Assembly (NCBI GenBank): GCA_016215605.1
Contig: JACRJB010000037.1
Coordinates: 1 to 64,000, forward strand
Direction of reading: 5' to 3'
Source: Rhodopseudomonas palustris
GTDB taxonomy: Bacteria > Pseudomonadota > Alphaproteobacteria > Rhizobiales > Xanthobacteraceae
Length of the DNA: 64,000 bases
How positions within the stretch are numbered: the stretch's first letter is position 1; every line of letters begins with the position of its first letter. Under the pieces are notes generated by a model. It was not told the origin of the DNA. It saw nothing but the letters and a program-made list of their open reading frames with translations, and ran no database searches. Shown here one piece after another: positions 1 to 7,186 of the stretch. A program made the translations under genes and the position numbers.

Positions 1-130
1 ACAGGGCCACCGCCTCGCCACTGCCTGACTTAGCTTGGCTGCCAGGCATGAACATCCCTCGCTGCAAAATATGCAGCGCCAAAGCTGCGGCCCCACGCCA
101 TCCCCACCGAAAACCCAAAAGGTTCACAGC

Positions 131-262
131 CTCTGAGGAGCGACCGCAGGTCGCGTCTCGAAGGATGGGCCGCGGGCATCGCGGCAGGCGCATCGCGCGC
201 GGCGCTCATGGTTCGAGACGCCCGGCTGCGCTGACGCTGCGCCGGGCTCCTCACCATGAGGG
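131..262. repeat. Dispersed palindromic repeat (family 1)
   Basis: An imperfect long palindrome. The left arm reads gaggagcgaccgcaggtcgc then tctcgaaggatgggcc. The right arm contains ggttcgagacgcccggc and ends in ctcctcaccatgagg. A second copy of the family lies at 34186-34290. The first 373 bases otherwise show no supportable gene. Confidence 0.7.
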
Positions 263-373
263 CTGCGGGTGTTGCACCGACCGGTTGCGAGGCGACCGCC
301 CCGGCCACGTCCGCCGCCCTTCAGATTTCATTAACCATGTTCGGCCACCCTGCAGGCTCACCCGGAGCCTGCC

Positions 374-691
374 ATGCCGCGCCTTGCCGTCCTGCTGATC
401 GCCCTCGCCGCCGCCGTGCCGGCGTGCGCGGCGGATCTGCCGATGCACAGCAAGATCGGCCGGATCTTCGCAGAGCCGGCGCCGCGCGGCCGCGTTCTGG
501 TCGAGGTGCCGCCGCCGCGCGACGTCGTCACCGCGTCGCCGGTCTATGCGCCGGAAGTGTACATCCCGCCGCTGGTCAACGGCTTTTACGGCAAGCCGAA
601 TTCCTATCACTACTTCAATTATTACGGCACCTCGCCGCTGGCGATCTACAGCCGCCTGCCCTACGCCTGCGGCTGGCACGGCTACTGTTGA
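374..691 (+). CDS. Small secreted protein of unknown function
   Basis: A 105-aa protein with a clear N-terminal signal peptide (MPRLAVLLIALAAAVPACA, cleavage likely near residue 20). The mature part is rich in Pro, Tyr and Gly (PPPRDVV near residue 45, then a Tyr-rich tail NSYHYFNYYG) and ends with two Cys in the last eight residues. I know no function for it. It resembles small exported proteins annotated as hypothetical in Bradyrhizobium and Rhodopseudomonas. It is monocistronic; the neighbouring gene is convergent. The start follows a TTAACCATG stretch and the CDS has normal GC-rich codon use. Confidence 0.7.
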   Translation: MPRLAVLLIALAAAVPACAADLPMHSKIGRIFAEPAPRGRVLVEVPPPRDVVTASPVYAPEVYIPPLVNGFYGKPNSYHYFNYYGTSPLAIYSRLPYACGWHGYC

Positions 692-803
692 GCCCGCGCG
701 TCCGCGGCCGAACGCCCGGCCCGCGCAACGCGCGCACCGCCGCTCCGCACGGCCTGCCCCCGCGTCCGAGACGGATGCCGTCGCCCCGCCCGATGCCGCG
801 CGC

Positions 804-1040
804 TCAGCGCCGCATCTTGCGTTTCGGTTTGCGCGGCGTGTCGACGCTCTGCCGCGGATACACCGCCGGCGGCGTCGTATACGGCTGTTGCAGCTGCTCG
901 CGGGATTCCTTCAGCCGCCGCTGATAGCCCGGCGAATCCATGATGTTCGCCGCGCCGCCGCGGGCGAAGGCCGGGCCGGTGTCGATCGCGACCAGCGCGA
1001 GCGCCGCACAGGCGGCGGACAGTGTGATCGTTCGCTTCAT
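804..1040 (-). CDS. Small secreted basic protein of unknown function
   Basis: A 78-aa protein starting MKRTITLSAACAALAL, with a signal peptide cleaved near residue 25 (AFA). The rest is polar, with a Gln-rich middle and a strongly basic tail (RKPKRKMRR). The start at 1040 is chosen because GGGAG lies 8 bases upstream and the signal peptide begins there; the frame stays open further upstream without exported-protein features. It is convergent with the gene at 374-691. Function unknown. Confidence 0.65.
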   Translation of the reverse strand: MKRTITLSAACAALALVAIDTGPAFARGGAANIMDSPGYQRRLKESREQLQQPYTTPPAVYPRQSVDTPRKPKRKMRR

Positions 1041-1139
1041 CCGGTTCTCCCTCGCAGCGGCAAATCCCGCCGCCCGCAATCGTTCCACGCCGCGGCGAGG
1101 CAGTACGTCGCGAAGCCGCGCCGACATCATCTCTCTACA

Positions 1140-1511
1140 TCATTCCGGCTTGAAGGTGCCATCGTCCAGAAAGGAGAGGCACATGCCGGCGTCGCCGGCT
1201 TGCGGAAACCACTTGGTAGCCGCGATCGCTTCGAGTTGCTGGCGCGCCTCAGTCGGCGCGACCGCGAGCGTCAGCTTGGCAGCCTGAAGCCGCACCTGCA
1301 TGTTGGGATACTCAAAGAGGCTCAACAGGGCAACCCGCTGATCGCCTTCGCGCCCCTTCAGTTCGTTCGAAATCTCTCGCATGACGTCGAACAAGCGCTT
1401 GAATCTCGCTCGTCGACTTCCGAGCAGGGCCTCGTCCTGTCCGACCGCGACTCTCGCAAACAGCGCCACAAGATCGGGCGTCGCCATTTGGCGAAGATCC
1501 TGTTTGCTCAT
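1140..1511 (-). CDS. DUF2019 protein, third copy of a tandem array (putative immunity protein)
   Basis: A 123-aa, helix-rich, single-domain protein of the DUF2019 type. It aligns end to end with the genes at 1650-2021 and 2182-2553 and shares the pattern MATPDLVALFARVAVGQDEA, LKGREGDQR, the YPNMQVRLQAA helix and the WFPQAGDAGM tail. It is the most diverged of the three. The biochemical role of the family is not established as far as I know. Here it lies downstream of an HNH-type toxin remnant (2550-2890), an arrangement that fits an immunity role (inference). The start at Met 1511 matches the N-terminus of its paralogs; Met 1529 is a possible alternative. Confidence 0.75.
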   Translation of the reverse strand: MSKQDLRQMATPDLVALFARVAVGQDEALLGSRRARFKRLFDVMREISNELKGREGDQRVALLSLFEYPNMQVRLQAAKLTLAVAPTEARQQLEAIAATKWFPQAGDAGMCLSFLDDGTFKPE

Positions 1512-1540
1512 GGTTGCATGACTTCGCATTTTCGCAGGCC

Positions 1541-1580
1541 CGTAGGGTGGGTTAGATTAGCACGCAGCGTGGTACCCACC
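1541..1580. repeat. Short palindromic intergenic repeat
   Basis: A REP-like sequence, gtagggtgggttag...cgcagcgtggtacccacc, whose two ends are complementary. It separates the first DUF2019 gene from the second. A related end (cctaacccaccgtaagg) occurs at 4627-4643. Confidence 0.5.
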
Positions 1581-1649
1581 GACTCGCCCCCGCGAGCGCG
1601 ATCGCGACGAATTTCAATCGCACTCCCCCCAAGCGCTCCGCACGTCCGG

Positions 1650-2021
1650 CTAAGTCGGTTTGAACGTACCATCGTCGAGCAAGTCGAGCGACATCCCCGC
1701 CTCTCCAGCTTGAGGAAACCACTGCGAGGCCGCAATCTCCTCAATTTGCCGCCGTGCTGCAAGCGGCGCGACCGCCAGCGTGTGCTTGGCTGCTTTCAAC
1801 CGCACCTGAATATTCGGATAGCTGAACAGCGCCAGCAGCGCCCGCCGCTGGTCGCCGTCGCGGCGCTTGAGCTCCTGCGACACATCGGCCATCTTTCTGA
1901 ACAGCCGATTGAACTCCTTGAACCTGAACCCCAGCAGCGCCTCGTCTTGCGCCACGCCGATCGCCGCGAAGCGCTGCACCAGCTCGTCGGTGGACATGGC
2001 TTCAAGGTCGATCTCTTTCAC
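1650..2021 (-). CDS. DUF2019 protein, second copy of a tandem array (putative immunity protein)
   Basis: A 123-aa DUF2019 protein. It is nearly collinear with the gene at 2182-2553: both begin with the eight codons for MK-x-IDLEAM, then STDELVQRF, and both end in DDGTFKPT or its equivalent. The start codon is GTG at 2021, with GGAGAGG 5 bases upstream. The high similarity to the 2182 copy suggests a recent tandem duplication. No catalytic motif is visible. As part of an array behind a toxin remnant, it may bind a nuclease toxin (inference). Confidence 0.78.
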   Translation of the reverse strand: MKEIDLEAMSTDELVQRFAAIGVAQDEALLGFRFKEFNRLFRKMADVSQELKRRDGDQRRALLALFSYPNIQVRLKAAKHTLAVAPLAARRQIEEIAASQWFPQAGEAGMSLDLLDDGTFKPT

Positions 2022-2181
2022 CGGCCTCTCCGTGAGGATGGACGGCCCGCGCCTGCCGTCTCATCCCCGACAAAGGATCTGCTCGATCGCTCGACGCGAA
2101 ACGTGGGTGCCCTCGTCGCGCGATGCCAACGGCCACCGAACTCCGGCTACCTTGGGCTCTCGATCTCGCTGAATCAATCTC

Positions 2182-2553
2182 CTACGTCGGTTTGAAAATG
2201 CCGTTGTCCAGGTTGACGAGTGACATGCCTGCATCGCCGGCCTGCGGATACCATTGCGACGCGGCGATCTCTTCGATTTGGCGACGAGCCTCGACGGGTG
2301 CGACCGCCAGCGCATGTATCGCCGCCTTCAAACGCACTTGCATGTTGGGATAGCTGAACAGCGCCAGCAGCGCGCGTCGCTGATCGCCCTCTCGCCTCTT
2401 CAGCTCCTGCGATACTTCCGCCATCTTATCGAAAAGCCGGTTGAACTCCCGGAGCCGGCCGCCCAACAGCGCATGATCCTGCGCCACGCCGATCTCGGCG
2501 AAGCGCTGCACCAGCTCGTCGGTGGACATGGCTTCAAGGTCGATCGTCTTCAT
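2182..2553 (-). CDS. DUF2019 protein, first copy of a tandem array (putative cognate immunity protein)
   Basis: A 123-aa DUF2019 protein. Its ATG at 2553 overlaps the stop of the upstream toxin reading frame by four bases (ATGA, 2550-2553), the classic layout of a translationally coupled toxin-immunity pair. The protein is a run of predicted amphipathic helices with conserved LKRREGDQRRALLALFSYPN and QWYPQAGDAGM segments. It would be the direct partner of the degraded toxin, and the two copies downstream would be duplicates. DUF membership is from recognition; the immunity role is inferred from gene order only. Confidence 0.8.
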   Translation of the reverse strand: MKTIDLEAMSTDELVQRFAEIGVAQDHALLGGRLREFNRLFDKMAEVSQELKRREGDQRRALLALFSYPNMQVRLKAAIHALAVAPVEARRQIEEIAASQWYPQAGDAGMSLVNLDNGIFKPT

Positions 2554-2890
2554 GAATCGAGCACTCCAGATAACCGCAAAGCCTCTAATCCTACTCGCCT
2601 GCGTTCAGCCCATTCCTTATTCCGCAAGTATTCTCTCGGCGACTGGCCGCCGTACTGTTCGTTACGAGTCCCATACCAACCAGTAATTTGCCAATGCTTC
2701 AGCCGTGGAATACTAACCAACTTTGACGGATCATCAATCTGTGATCGCGAAAAGCCAAATTATTCCGCCAAGTTCGTTCAGCGATATGGTGATTGTCGTA
2801 GCCGGGCCGCTTGTTGCCAACTTGATCGTGCAAGTGCTGCAGACTCATCGGCGGGTCGGTCGCCGCCTCGATCGCAGCCAGGCTTCGTCA
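2550..2890 (-). pseudogene. Frameshifted C-terminal remnant of an HNH-type polymorphic toxin
   Basis: On the minus strand two frames join into one toxin-like C-terminus. The first (2848 to about 2750) encodes MSLQHLHDQVGNKRPGYDNH followed by H-I, an HNH-style NHHI motif. After a run of four T the reading frame shifts and continues as IDDPSKLVSIPRLKHWQITG, then SPREYLRNKEWAERRR, ending in SGVLDS. The stop overlaps the start of the DUF2019 gene at 2553 (ATGA). The 5' part of the gene is missing; a terminator hairpin and a capsid-gene fragment lie there instead. It is invisible as a single open frame. The toxin assignment rests on the NHHI motif and the coupling to a putative immunity gene. Confidence 0.6.
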
Positions 2891-2944
2891 TGGTGCGGCA
2901 TGCGGAGGCATCCCCATCGAGGATCAAACCGAAGTCCGAAATGA

Positions 2945-2973
2945 AAACGGCGCGCCGACCGGGCGCGCCGTTT
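2945..2973 (-). terminator. Strong hairpin terminator behind the capsid 3' copy
   Basis: A perfect 12-bp inverted repeat AAACGGCGCGCC / GGCGCGCCGTTT with a 5-base loop. It is followed by T-runs on both sides (GTTTTC on the minus strand, GTTTG on the plus strand). It directly follows the degenerate capsid 3' end and may be the original terminator of the head-gene operon. Confidence 0.7.
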
Positions 2974-2994
2974 GTTAGTTCGCTGTACGTCTCG

Positions 2995-3220
2995 TCAGCT
3001 CACCGCGAACTTCAGCAGCTTGATCGCGTCGAAATCCCGGACGCCGCCGCCGACGCGCTTGGTGGTGTGAAACAACACTTAGGGTTTTGCGGAATAAGGA
3101 TCGCGCAGCACACGGACGCTCTGGCGATCGACGATCAGATTAGCCGCGGCGGAAATCACCGAACGCAATCGCTGATCGAATTCGCCGCGACATCGGCATA
3201 TCCCCGACGTCGGCGCGTGA
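2995..3220 (-). pseudogene. Degenerate copy of the major capsid gene 3' end
   Basis: Bases 2995-3170 align without large gaps to 4672-4849, the 3' end of the intact capsid gene. Weaker similarity continues to about 3220. The translation keeps LIVDRQSVRVLRDPYSAKP, but the next codon is TAA where the intact gene has TAC, so this copy is broken. Together the two copies form direct repeats around the phosphoribosyltransferase-SLOG cassette. This copy is more decayed and is followed by the terminator, so it may be the remnant of the original gene end. Confidence 0.85.
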
Positions 3221-3339
3221 GAGCCGATCATTCGGCTGCGTCCGGCAAGATCCCGTCTTGCCGTCACGCCGCCGATCAGAGACTCTACCCAAAGTTGATT
3301 TTTACGCTCGATTTCACCCAGGTTTCGCCCGGGGCCAAA

Positions 3340-3939
3340 ATGCAGGTATCGGTTCGGCGTTTGATGGGTAACTGGGATGTGGGCTACGCCCTACACACCC
3401 ACGTAATTTCCAGCGTCTACCTTGGACGAGACGAACACGGACGCGACCGGTTCGACAACACGAGATCGGAGCCGGGCGAGGCCTTATTCCAGCTCAAATA
3501 CCGATCCGATTGGGCACAAGTGCAACCGCTAGCCGAACAAGTTCGAGTGTCCCTGCTTCCACTATTCCCCGACGTCGGCCTGATCGTTCCGATGCCCGCG
3601 TCCGTGGCGCGACCGCGGCAACCCGTGACGGAGATCGCTCGGGAACTCGGGCGATTGGCGAATATTCCCGTCTTCGAGACGATTGTGACCAAAGCGTCTG
3701 CTCCCGTGGGCGCTCCGCAGCTCAAGAATTTGACCACGAAAGAAGAGAAAGCGGCTGCCCTCGTTGGCCGTTTCACGGTAAAAGATGTGATCGGGGGAGA
3801 CGGCAAATGGAACGCACTGCTGCTCGACGATCTGTTCGATACTGGCGCCTCGATGGAGGCCGTCTGCGACGCGCTGCGGACCTATCCCAAAATCGGAGGA
3901 ATCTACGTCGGCGCAATCACACAGGGACGTAACTCGTGA
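3340..3939 (+). CDS. ComF-like phosphoribosyltransferase (PRTase), first gene of a PRTase-SLOG cassette
   Basis: A protein of about 199 aa with a type I PRTase core. The PRPP-binding loop reads LLLDDLFDTGAS at about residues 162-173, and an upstream strand-loop GLIVPMPASVARPRQPVTEI resembles ComF/amidophosphoribosyltransferase-like proteins. No Cys-rich zinc finger of canonical ComF is present. Its stop overlaps the GTG start of the SLOG gene (GTGA, 3936-3939), so the two are translationally coupled. The frame is open for over 1 kb upstream; Met 3340 is chosen because recognisable protein begins there (MQVSVRRLMGNWDVGYAL), with Met 3364 as an alternative. Codon use is less GC-biased than in the neighbouring capsid gene. 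The substrate is unknown; PRTases paired with SLOG proteins are predicted to act in nucleotide-based conflict or signalling systems. Confidence 0.75.
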   Translation: MQVSVRRLMGNWDVGYALHTHVISSVYLGRDEHGRDRFDNTRSEPGEALFQLKYRSDWAQVQPLAEQVRVSLLPLFPDVGLIVPMPASVARPRQPVTEIARELGRLANIPVFETIVTKASAPVGAPQLKNLTTKEEKAAALVGRFTVKDVIGGDGKWNALLLDDLFDTGASMEAVCDALRTYPKIGGIYVGAITQGRNS

Positions 3940-4493
3940 CCACGGTCTTCATCGCAGGTTCGATTTCGATTAGCCGCCTCGACGCCAAGGTCAAACAGCG
4001 CATCGCGACCATCGCGGCATCCGACCTCGACGTCGTGGTCGGCGACGCGGATGGTGCCGATACGTCGATTCAGAGTTGTCTTGCTGAGCATGGCGCGCAG
4101 CGTGTGACGGTGTATTGCAGCGGAGATCAACCACGCAACAATCTCGGCGGATGGGTGGTGAGATCCGTGCATCCAACGGCGGCGCCGGGCAGTCGCGCGT
4201 TCTTCACCGCGAAAGATTTGGAAATGGCTCGTGTCAGTGACGTCGGCTTGATGATCTGGGACAGCAAGAGTACCGGGACGCTGAGCAACGTCATCGAACT
4301 CCTCGATCGCGGCAAGAAGTCCGTGGTGTTCGTCAACAAGATGAAGGATTTCGTGACCGTCGGCGATGTCGCGGGATTGGAACTTCTGCTGACGAAGATG
4401 TCGAATCAAGCGCGCGCCAAGGCCGAGGACAAGGTCGGACTCGACGCGCGATTGCAGGATCTGTCGCAGAAGCAACTTTCGTTGGCGATCTGA
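3936..4493 (+). CDS. SLOG-family (YspA/DprA-LOG-like) nucleotide-binding protein, partner of the PRTase
   Basis: A 185-aa Rossmann-type protein. It starts FIAGSISISRL, then has VVVGDADGADTSIQ at residues 33-46, the Gly-rich x-G-x-x-x-G-A-D signature of SLOG/DUF2493-type proteins that bind nucleotides or their derivatives. A later segment, VGLMIWDSKSTGTLSNV (about residues 105-121), matches the second conserved strand-loop with the G-T-x-x-N/M sequence. The C-terminal ~45 residues are helical and charged. The GTG start overlaps the PRTase stop. Known SLOG proteins include LOG phosphoribohydrolases and sensor domains of defence systems; which activity this one has cannot be told from sequence. 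Confidence 0.78.
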   Translation: MTTVFIAGSISISRLDAKVKQRIATIAASDLDVVVGDADGADTSIQSCLAEHGAQRVTVYCSGDQPRNNLGGWVVRSVHPTAAPGSRAFFTAKDLEMARVSDVGLMIWDSKSTGTLSNVIELLDRGKKSVVFVNKMKDFVTVGDVAGLELLLTKMSNQARAKAEDKVGLDARLQDLSQKQLSLAI

Positions 4494-4534
4494 TCAATTC
4501 GAGCGAGTGGCCCAGCCCATGGCCTGCCATGAGC

Positions 4535-4645
4535 GCAGCACTATGCGGAAGGATGAGTCCCGGATGGCGCTTCGCTTATCCGAGCTACGAGGTAGCCCGC
4601 GCCACGGTGGATTACGGCACTGTGCGCCTAACCCACCGTAAGGAT
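4535..4645. repeat. REP-like palindromic sequence
   Basis: A stretch reading ggatgagtcccggatggcgcttcgcttatccgagctacgaggt and ending in cctaacccaccgtaagg. It resembles dispersed palindromic repeats of this bacterial group. It lies between the SLOG gene and the end of the intact capsid gene, and no gene is supported here. Confidence 0.45.
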
Positions 4646-4671
4646 GCTGTGCCCGATGCGCGGCCGTGCTT

Positions 4672-4849
4672 TCAGCTCACCGCGAACTTCAGCAGCTTGA
4701 TCGCGTCGAAGTCCTGGACGCCGCCGCCGACGCGCTTGGTGGTGTAGAACAGCACGTAGGGCTTGGCCGAATACGGATCGCGCAGCACCCGAACGCCCTG
4801 GCGGTCGACGATCAGATAACCGCGGCGGAAATCGCCGAACGCGATCGAC
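4672..4849. repeat. Direct repeat, right copy (capsid 3' end)
   Basis: This right copy matches 2995-3170. The two copies bracket about 1.5 kb that contains only the PRTase-SLOG operon and a REP-like sequence. This copy is intact and forms the last ~58 codons of the working capsid gene. Confidence 0.85.
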
Positions 4850-5928
4850 AGCGAGCTCGCGGTGATGTCGGGCATGTCTTCCGCCTCGACCAGCGGAAAC
4901 GTCATCAGCGAGGCGCGGCCGCCCGCCTGCGCCGGCGGCTGCCACAGATAGCTGCCCGACGTGTCCTTGAATTTGCGGATCGCCGCCTGGGTCTTGCGGT
5001 TCATCACGAAGGCGCCGTTCTGGCGATAGCCGGCCTTGAGCGCGTAGATCAGGTCGACCAGAACGTCGGACGGATTGCTCGCCGGGAACGCGCCGGCGGT
5101 GCCGGTCGCGATGTAGCCGAGATTGCCCCAGCTCCACGAGCCGTTCGCGACCGCCGTTGCGGCGAGGAAGCCCTTCGGCTTGTTGACGCCGTCGCCGCTG
5201 ACGAACGCCGCACCCTCTTGCACCGCGAAGGTGAGTTCGACCTCGGACGCGATCCACTCGTCGATGTTCACCGCGCTGTCGTCGAGCAGTGTCGCGGTCG
5301 CCGCCGGCATCGCATACAGCTCCATCGCCGGAAACGACAACGCATCGAGCGTCGGCGAATTCGTCTGCGTGCGCGCATCGGTCTCGCCCACCCAGCCGGT
5401 GGCCGGCCCGGTGGTCATGAACGGCTTCTTGTAGATCGAGCCGGAGATTTCCCGCACCGAGGCGATCGCGCGGATCGGCGAGATCGCCGTGAGCCGCTGC
5501 GCGATCGCATGCTCGAGTTCGACCGGGACGAGATAACCGCCGTCCGGATTGGAGCCGATCGACATCGCCTTGGTCTCGATCGCGCGCAGCGGCGCGGCGT
5601 CGCCGCAGCGAACATAGGCCTCGAACGCGCTCTTGTGCTCGCGACTGCCGGCGAAGCTCTCGGCGCGGCGCCCGTCGAGCTGCGGCCGCGCCTGCTTCAG
5701 CGCGTAGTCCTCGATCCGTTTCAGCCGCAGATCGATCGCGTCGGAGATGCGGTCGACCTTCTCCTCCAGCAGCACGTCGCCGCGGCGGCGCTCGAGCGCG
5801 GCGAGGCGCTCGTCGTTGGCGGCCTTGAACTCGTCGTGCGTCCGCATCAGCTCGTCATGGGCGTCGCGCTCGGCGGACGCGAAGCCGGCCTTGGTCTCCG
5901 GCGCAGAGGTGTCGATGTCGTAGTCCAT
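4672..5928 (-). CDS. HK97-family phage/GTA major capsid protein
   Basis: A 418-aa major capsid protein of the HK97 fold family (phage_capsid). The N-terminal ~110 residues are a charged coiled-coil delta-domain (DAHDELMRTHDEFKAANDER, RLAALERRRGD) that the prohead protease would remove. The mature part starts near residue 120 and has the usual GGYLVPVELEHAI, PFMTTGPATGWVGE and DPYSAKPYVLFYTTKR segments. Start at 5928: AGGAGAA 4 bases upstream. It belongs with the protease (9430), portal (10681) and terminase (12583) on the same strand, the order of HK97-like phages and RcGTA orfg2-g5. It is separated from the protease by 3.5 kb of toxin/immunity genes. No head-tail adaptor gene follows. Confidence 0.92.
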   Translation of the reverse strand: MDYDIDTSAPETKAGFASAERDAHDELMRTHDEFKAANDERLAALERRRGDVLLEEKVDRISDAIDLRLKRIEDYALKQARPQLDGRRAESFAGSREHKSAFEAYVRCGDAAPLRAIETKAMSIGSNPDGGYLVPVELEHAIAQRLTAISPIRAIASVREISGSIYKKPFMTTGPATGWVGETDARTQTNSPTLDALSFPAMELYAMPAATATLLDDSAVNIDEWIASEVELTFAVQEGAAFVSGDGVNKPKGFLAATAVANGSWSWGNLGYIATGTAGAFPASNPSDVLVDLIYALKAGYRQNGAFVMNRKTQAAIRKFKDTSGSYLWQPPAQAGGRASLMTFPLVEAEDMPDITASSLSIAFGDFRRGYLIVDRQGVRVLRDPYSAKPYVLFYTTKRVGGGVQDFDAIKLLKFAVS

Positions 5929-6049
5929 GGGGTTCTCCTGGTGGGCGTTGAGTTGATATGTGCGCAGACGCAAACGCCGCGGCAGGAGGCCACGGCGGCA
6001 AGGTTGAGATCGAAGAATGCTTGTGCGGACCGCAATCCCGCCGCGGGCT

Positions 6050-6679
6050 TCAGCCGATCGCGATATCGACCTGATCGGGCTCGACAGCATGGTCGCACCA
6101 GATCCGAAGACGGATCTCCGTTTCCCGCACGAGGCGCGTCGCCAGCGTGCGATAATCCGGCGTGACAACGTCGAGCCTGCGGCTCGGCGTCGCGATCAGG
6201 CCGTCGAACAGCGGCCGGTCCGCATCGGCGCGGTCGTCGGCATCAAGCAGCCTCAGACAGGTCGTGCCATCCATGCCGGAACGACAACCGATGCTGACCC
6301 CAGCGGTCGAGGCGAACACGACCTTGCCGCGCTCCGCACGCGGCGGCTCGAACGTGTCCCGATCGCCGGTGACCAGAACGACCGCACTCGGCCGCGGCAG
6401 CCCCTCGCCCGCGAAGCCGTTCTTCCGGCGCAGCTCGAACACGTAGCCGGCCTGGATGCGCTGGCAGGTCAGGCAATGCGGGAAGATTCTCTGCGGCTTG
6501 CCTGAATGGTTCACGGCTGTCGGAGGTTGAAGATCGCCGATCCAGTTGCCCGAGCGCGTTTCGGGATCGCGGCGCCCACAGGTGTGGCAACCGGACGTCG
6601 CGCCGATACGGTTGATCGCCGCCACTTCATCCGCCGCAAAGACGTAAGCGTCATCGAACGCATTGTGCAGGACGATCAT
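6050..6679 (-). CDS. In-frame fusion of an inactivated HNH toxin domain to its immunity protein
   Basis: A 209-aa protein. Residues ~25-85 match the C-terminal HNH domain of the toxin at 8227-9141: C31-H-T-C34, SGNW, then D49-L50 where the other toxin has D-H, then C69-L-T-C72. The likely catalytic His is therefore replaced by Leu. Residues ~100-209 match the immunity protein at 7862-8230 along its length (IGCRSGMDGTT; ATPSRRLDV; RIWCDHAVEPDQ). The overlapping stop/start seen between toxin and immunity gene at 8227-8230 is missing here, so the two run as one frame. Start at 6679: GCGGGGA is 3-4 bases upstream. The toxin N-terminal part is absent. It may be a neutralised relic kept for immunity; function inferred. 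Confidence 0.75.
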   Translation of the reverse strand: MIVLHNAFDDAYVFAADEVAAINRIGATSGCHTCGRRDPETRSGNWIGDLQPPTAVNHSGKPQRIFPHCLTCQRIQAGYVFELRRKNGFAGEGLPRPSAVVLVTGDRDTFEPPRAERGKVVFASTAGVSIGCRSGMDGTTCLRLLDADDRADADRPLFDGLIATPSRRLDVVTPDYRTLATRLVRETEIRLRIWCDHAVEPDQVDIAIG

Positions 6680-6738
6680 CGTTCCCCGCAAACACTCATC
6701 GCAACGGTCGATCAGCCGGTGTCTGCCGGTCGCACCGT

Positions 6739-7185
6739 TCAGCCCGGCCTTCGCATCAGCCGCCGCACCTTTGCGGCCATCTCTTCGTTGTATTCGTCGA
6801 TCGTCGTCCCGAACCGCACCTGCCGCAGATGCTGCGGCAACAGATCGTGCTGCAGCCGATCGATGATGCGGTCGTGAGATATTTCGACCATCATGTCGCG
6901 CCAATCCCATGTGCGCTCCCCTTCCGGGGCGGCCACCTGGACTTCAATCGACCAGTCGCGATACTCGGCGAGCAACGTCTGCAACGCAGAAAGCATCTCC
7001 GGCCGCAACAATTGCATATCGTACATGATGATGGACTGAGAATAACAGTCCGGACTACGTTTCGAAGAAATCCAGACCGCGCGAGCCGCCTCCGCGAACT
7101 TGCAGACATAATTGTCGACCACCTGCACTATTTCATGGTGCAAAAGCCGCCATTCCCGTTTGTGGCCAGCCGCGTCGCCGCTCAT
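6739..7185 (-). CDS. Putative orphan immunity protein, paralog of the 7358 gene
   Basis: A 148-aa acidic/hydrophobic small protein. The region from MQLLRPEMLSALQTLLAEYR to DLLPQHLRQVRFG aligns with the protein at 7358-7759 (LLDPPVIYALRDLLQEYP ... SFLPPPYRNLHYLG), sharing the L-x-P-x-x-x-x-A-L-x-x-L-L-x-E-Y pattern and a W-x-x-M/G-x-x-x-x x I-I-D-x-L stretch. I recognise no family. It lies in one minus-strand series with the toxin and immunity genes, which suggests an accessory or orphan immunity role (inference). GGGCGGGA precedes the ATG at 7185. The gene ends about 60 bp before the toxin-immunity fusion begins. Confidence 0.6.
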   Translation of the reverse strand: MSGDAAGHKREWRLLHHEIVQVVDNYVCKFAEAARAVWISSKRSPDCYSQSIIMYDMQLLRPEMLSALQTLLAEYRDWSIEVQVAAPEGERTWDWRDMMVEISHDRIIDRLQHDLLPQHLRQVRFGTTIDEYNEEMAAKVRRLMRRPG

Positions 7186-7186
7186 C

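Noticed and set aside
2723-2944. 73-codon plus-strand frame
   Set aside because: It is antisense to the better-supported toxin remnant.
2254-3339. Upstream extension of the PRTase frame
   Set aside because: It covers the antisense strand of DUF2019, the toxin remnant, the terminator and the capsid fragment; recognisable PRTase-type sequence begins only at 3340.
4666-6165. Long open frame on the plus strand opposite the capsid gene
   Set aside because: It is antisense to the capsid CDS, Arg/Ala-rich without domains, and explained by GC-rich third positions of the capsid codons.
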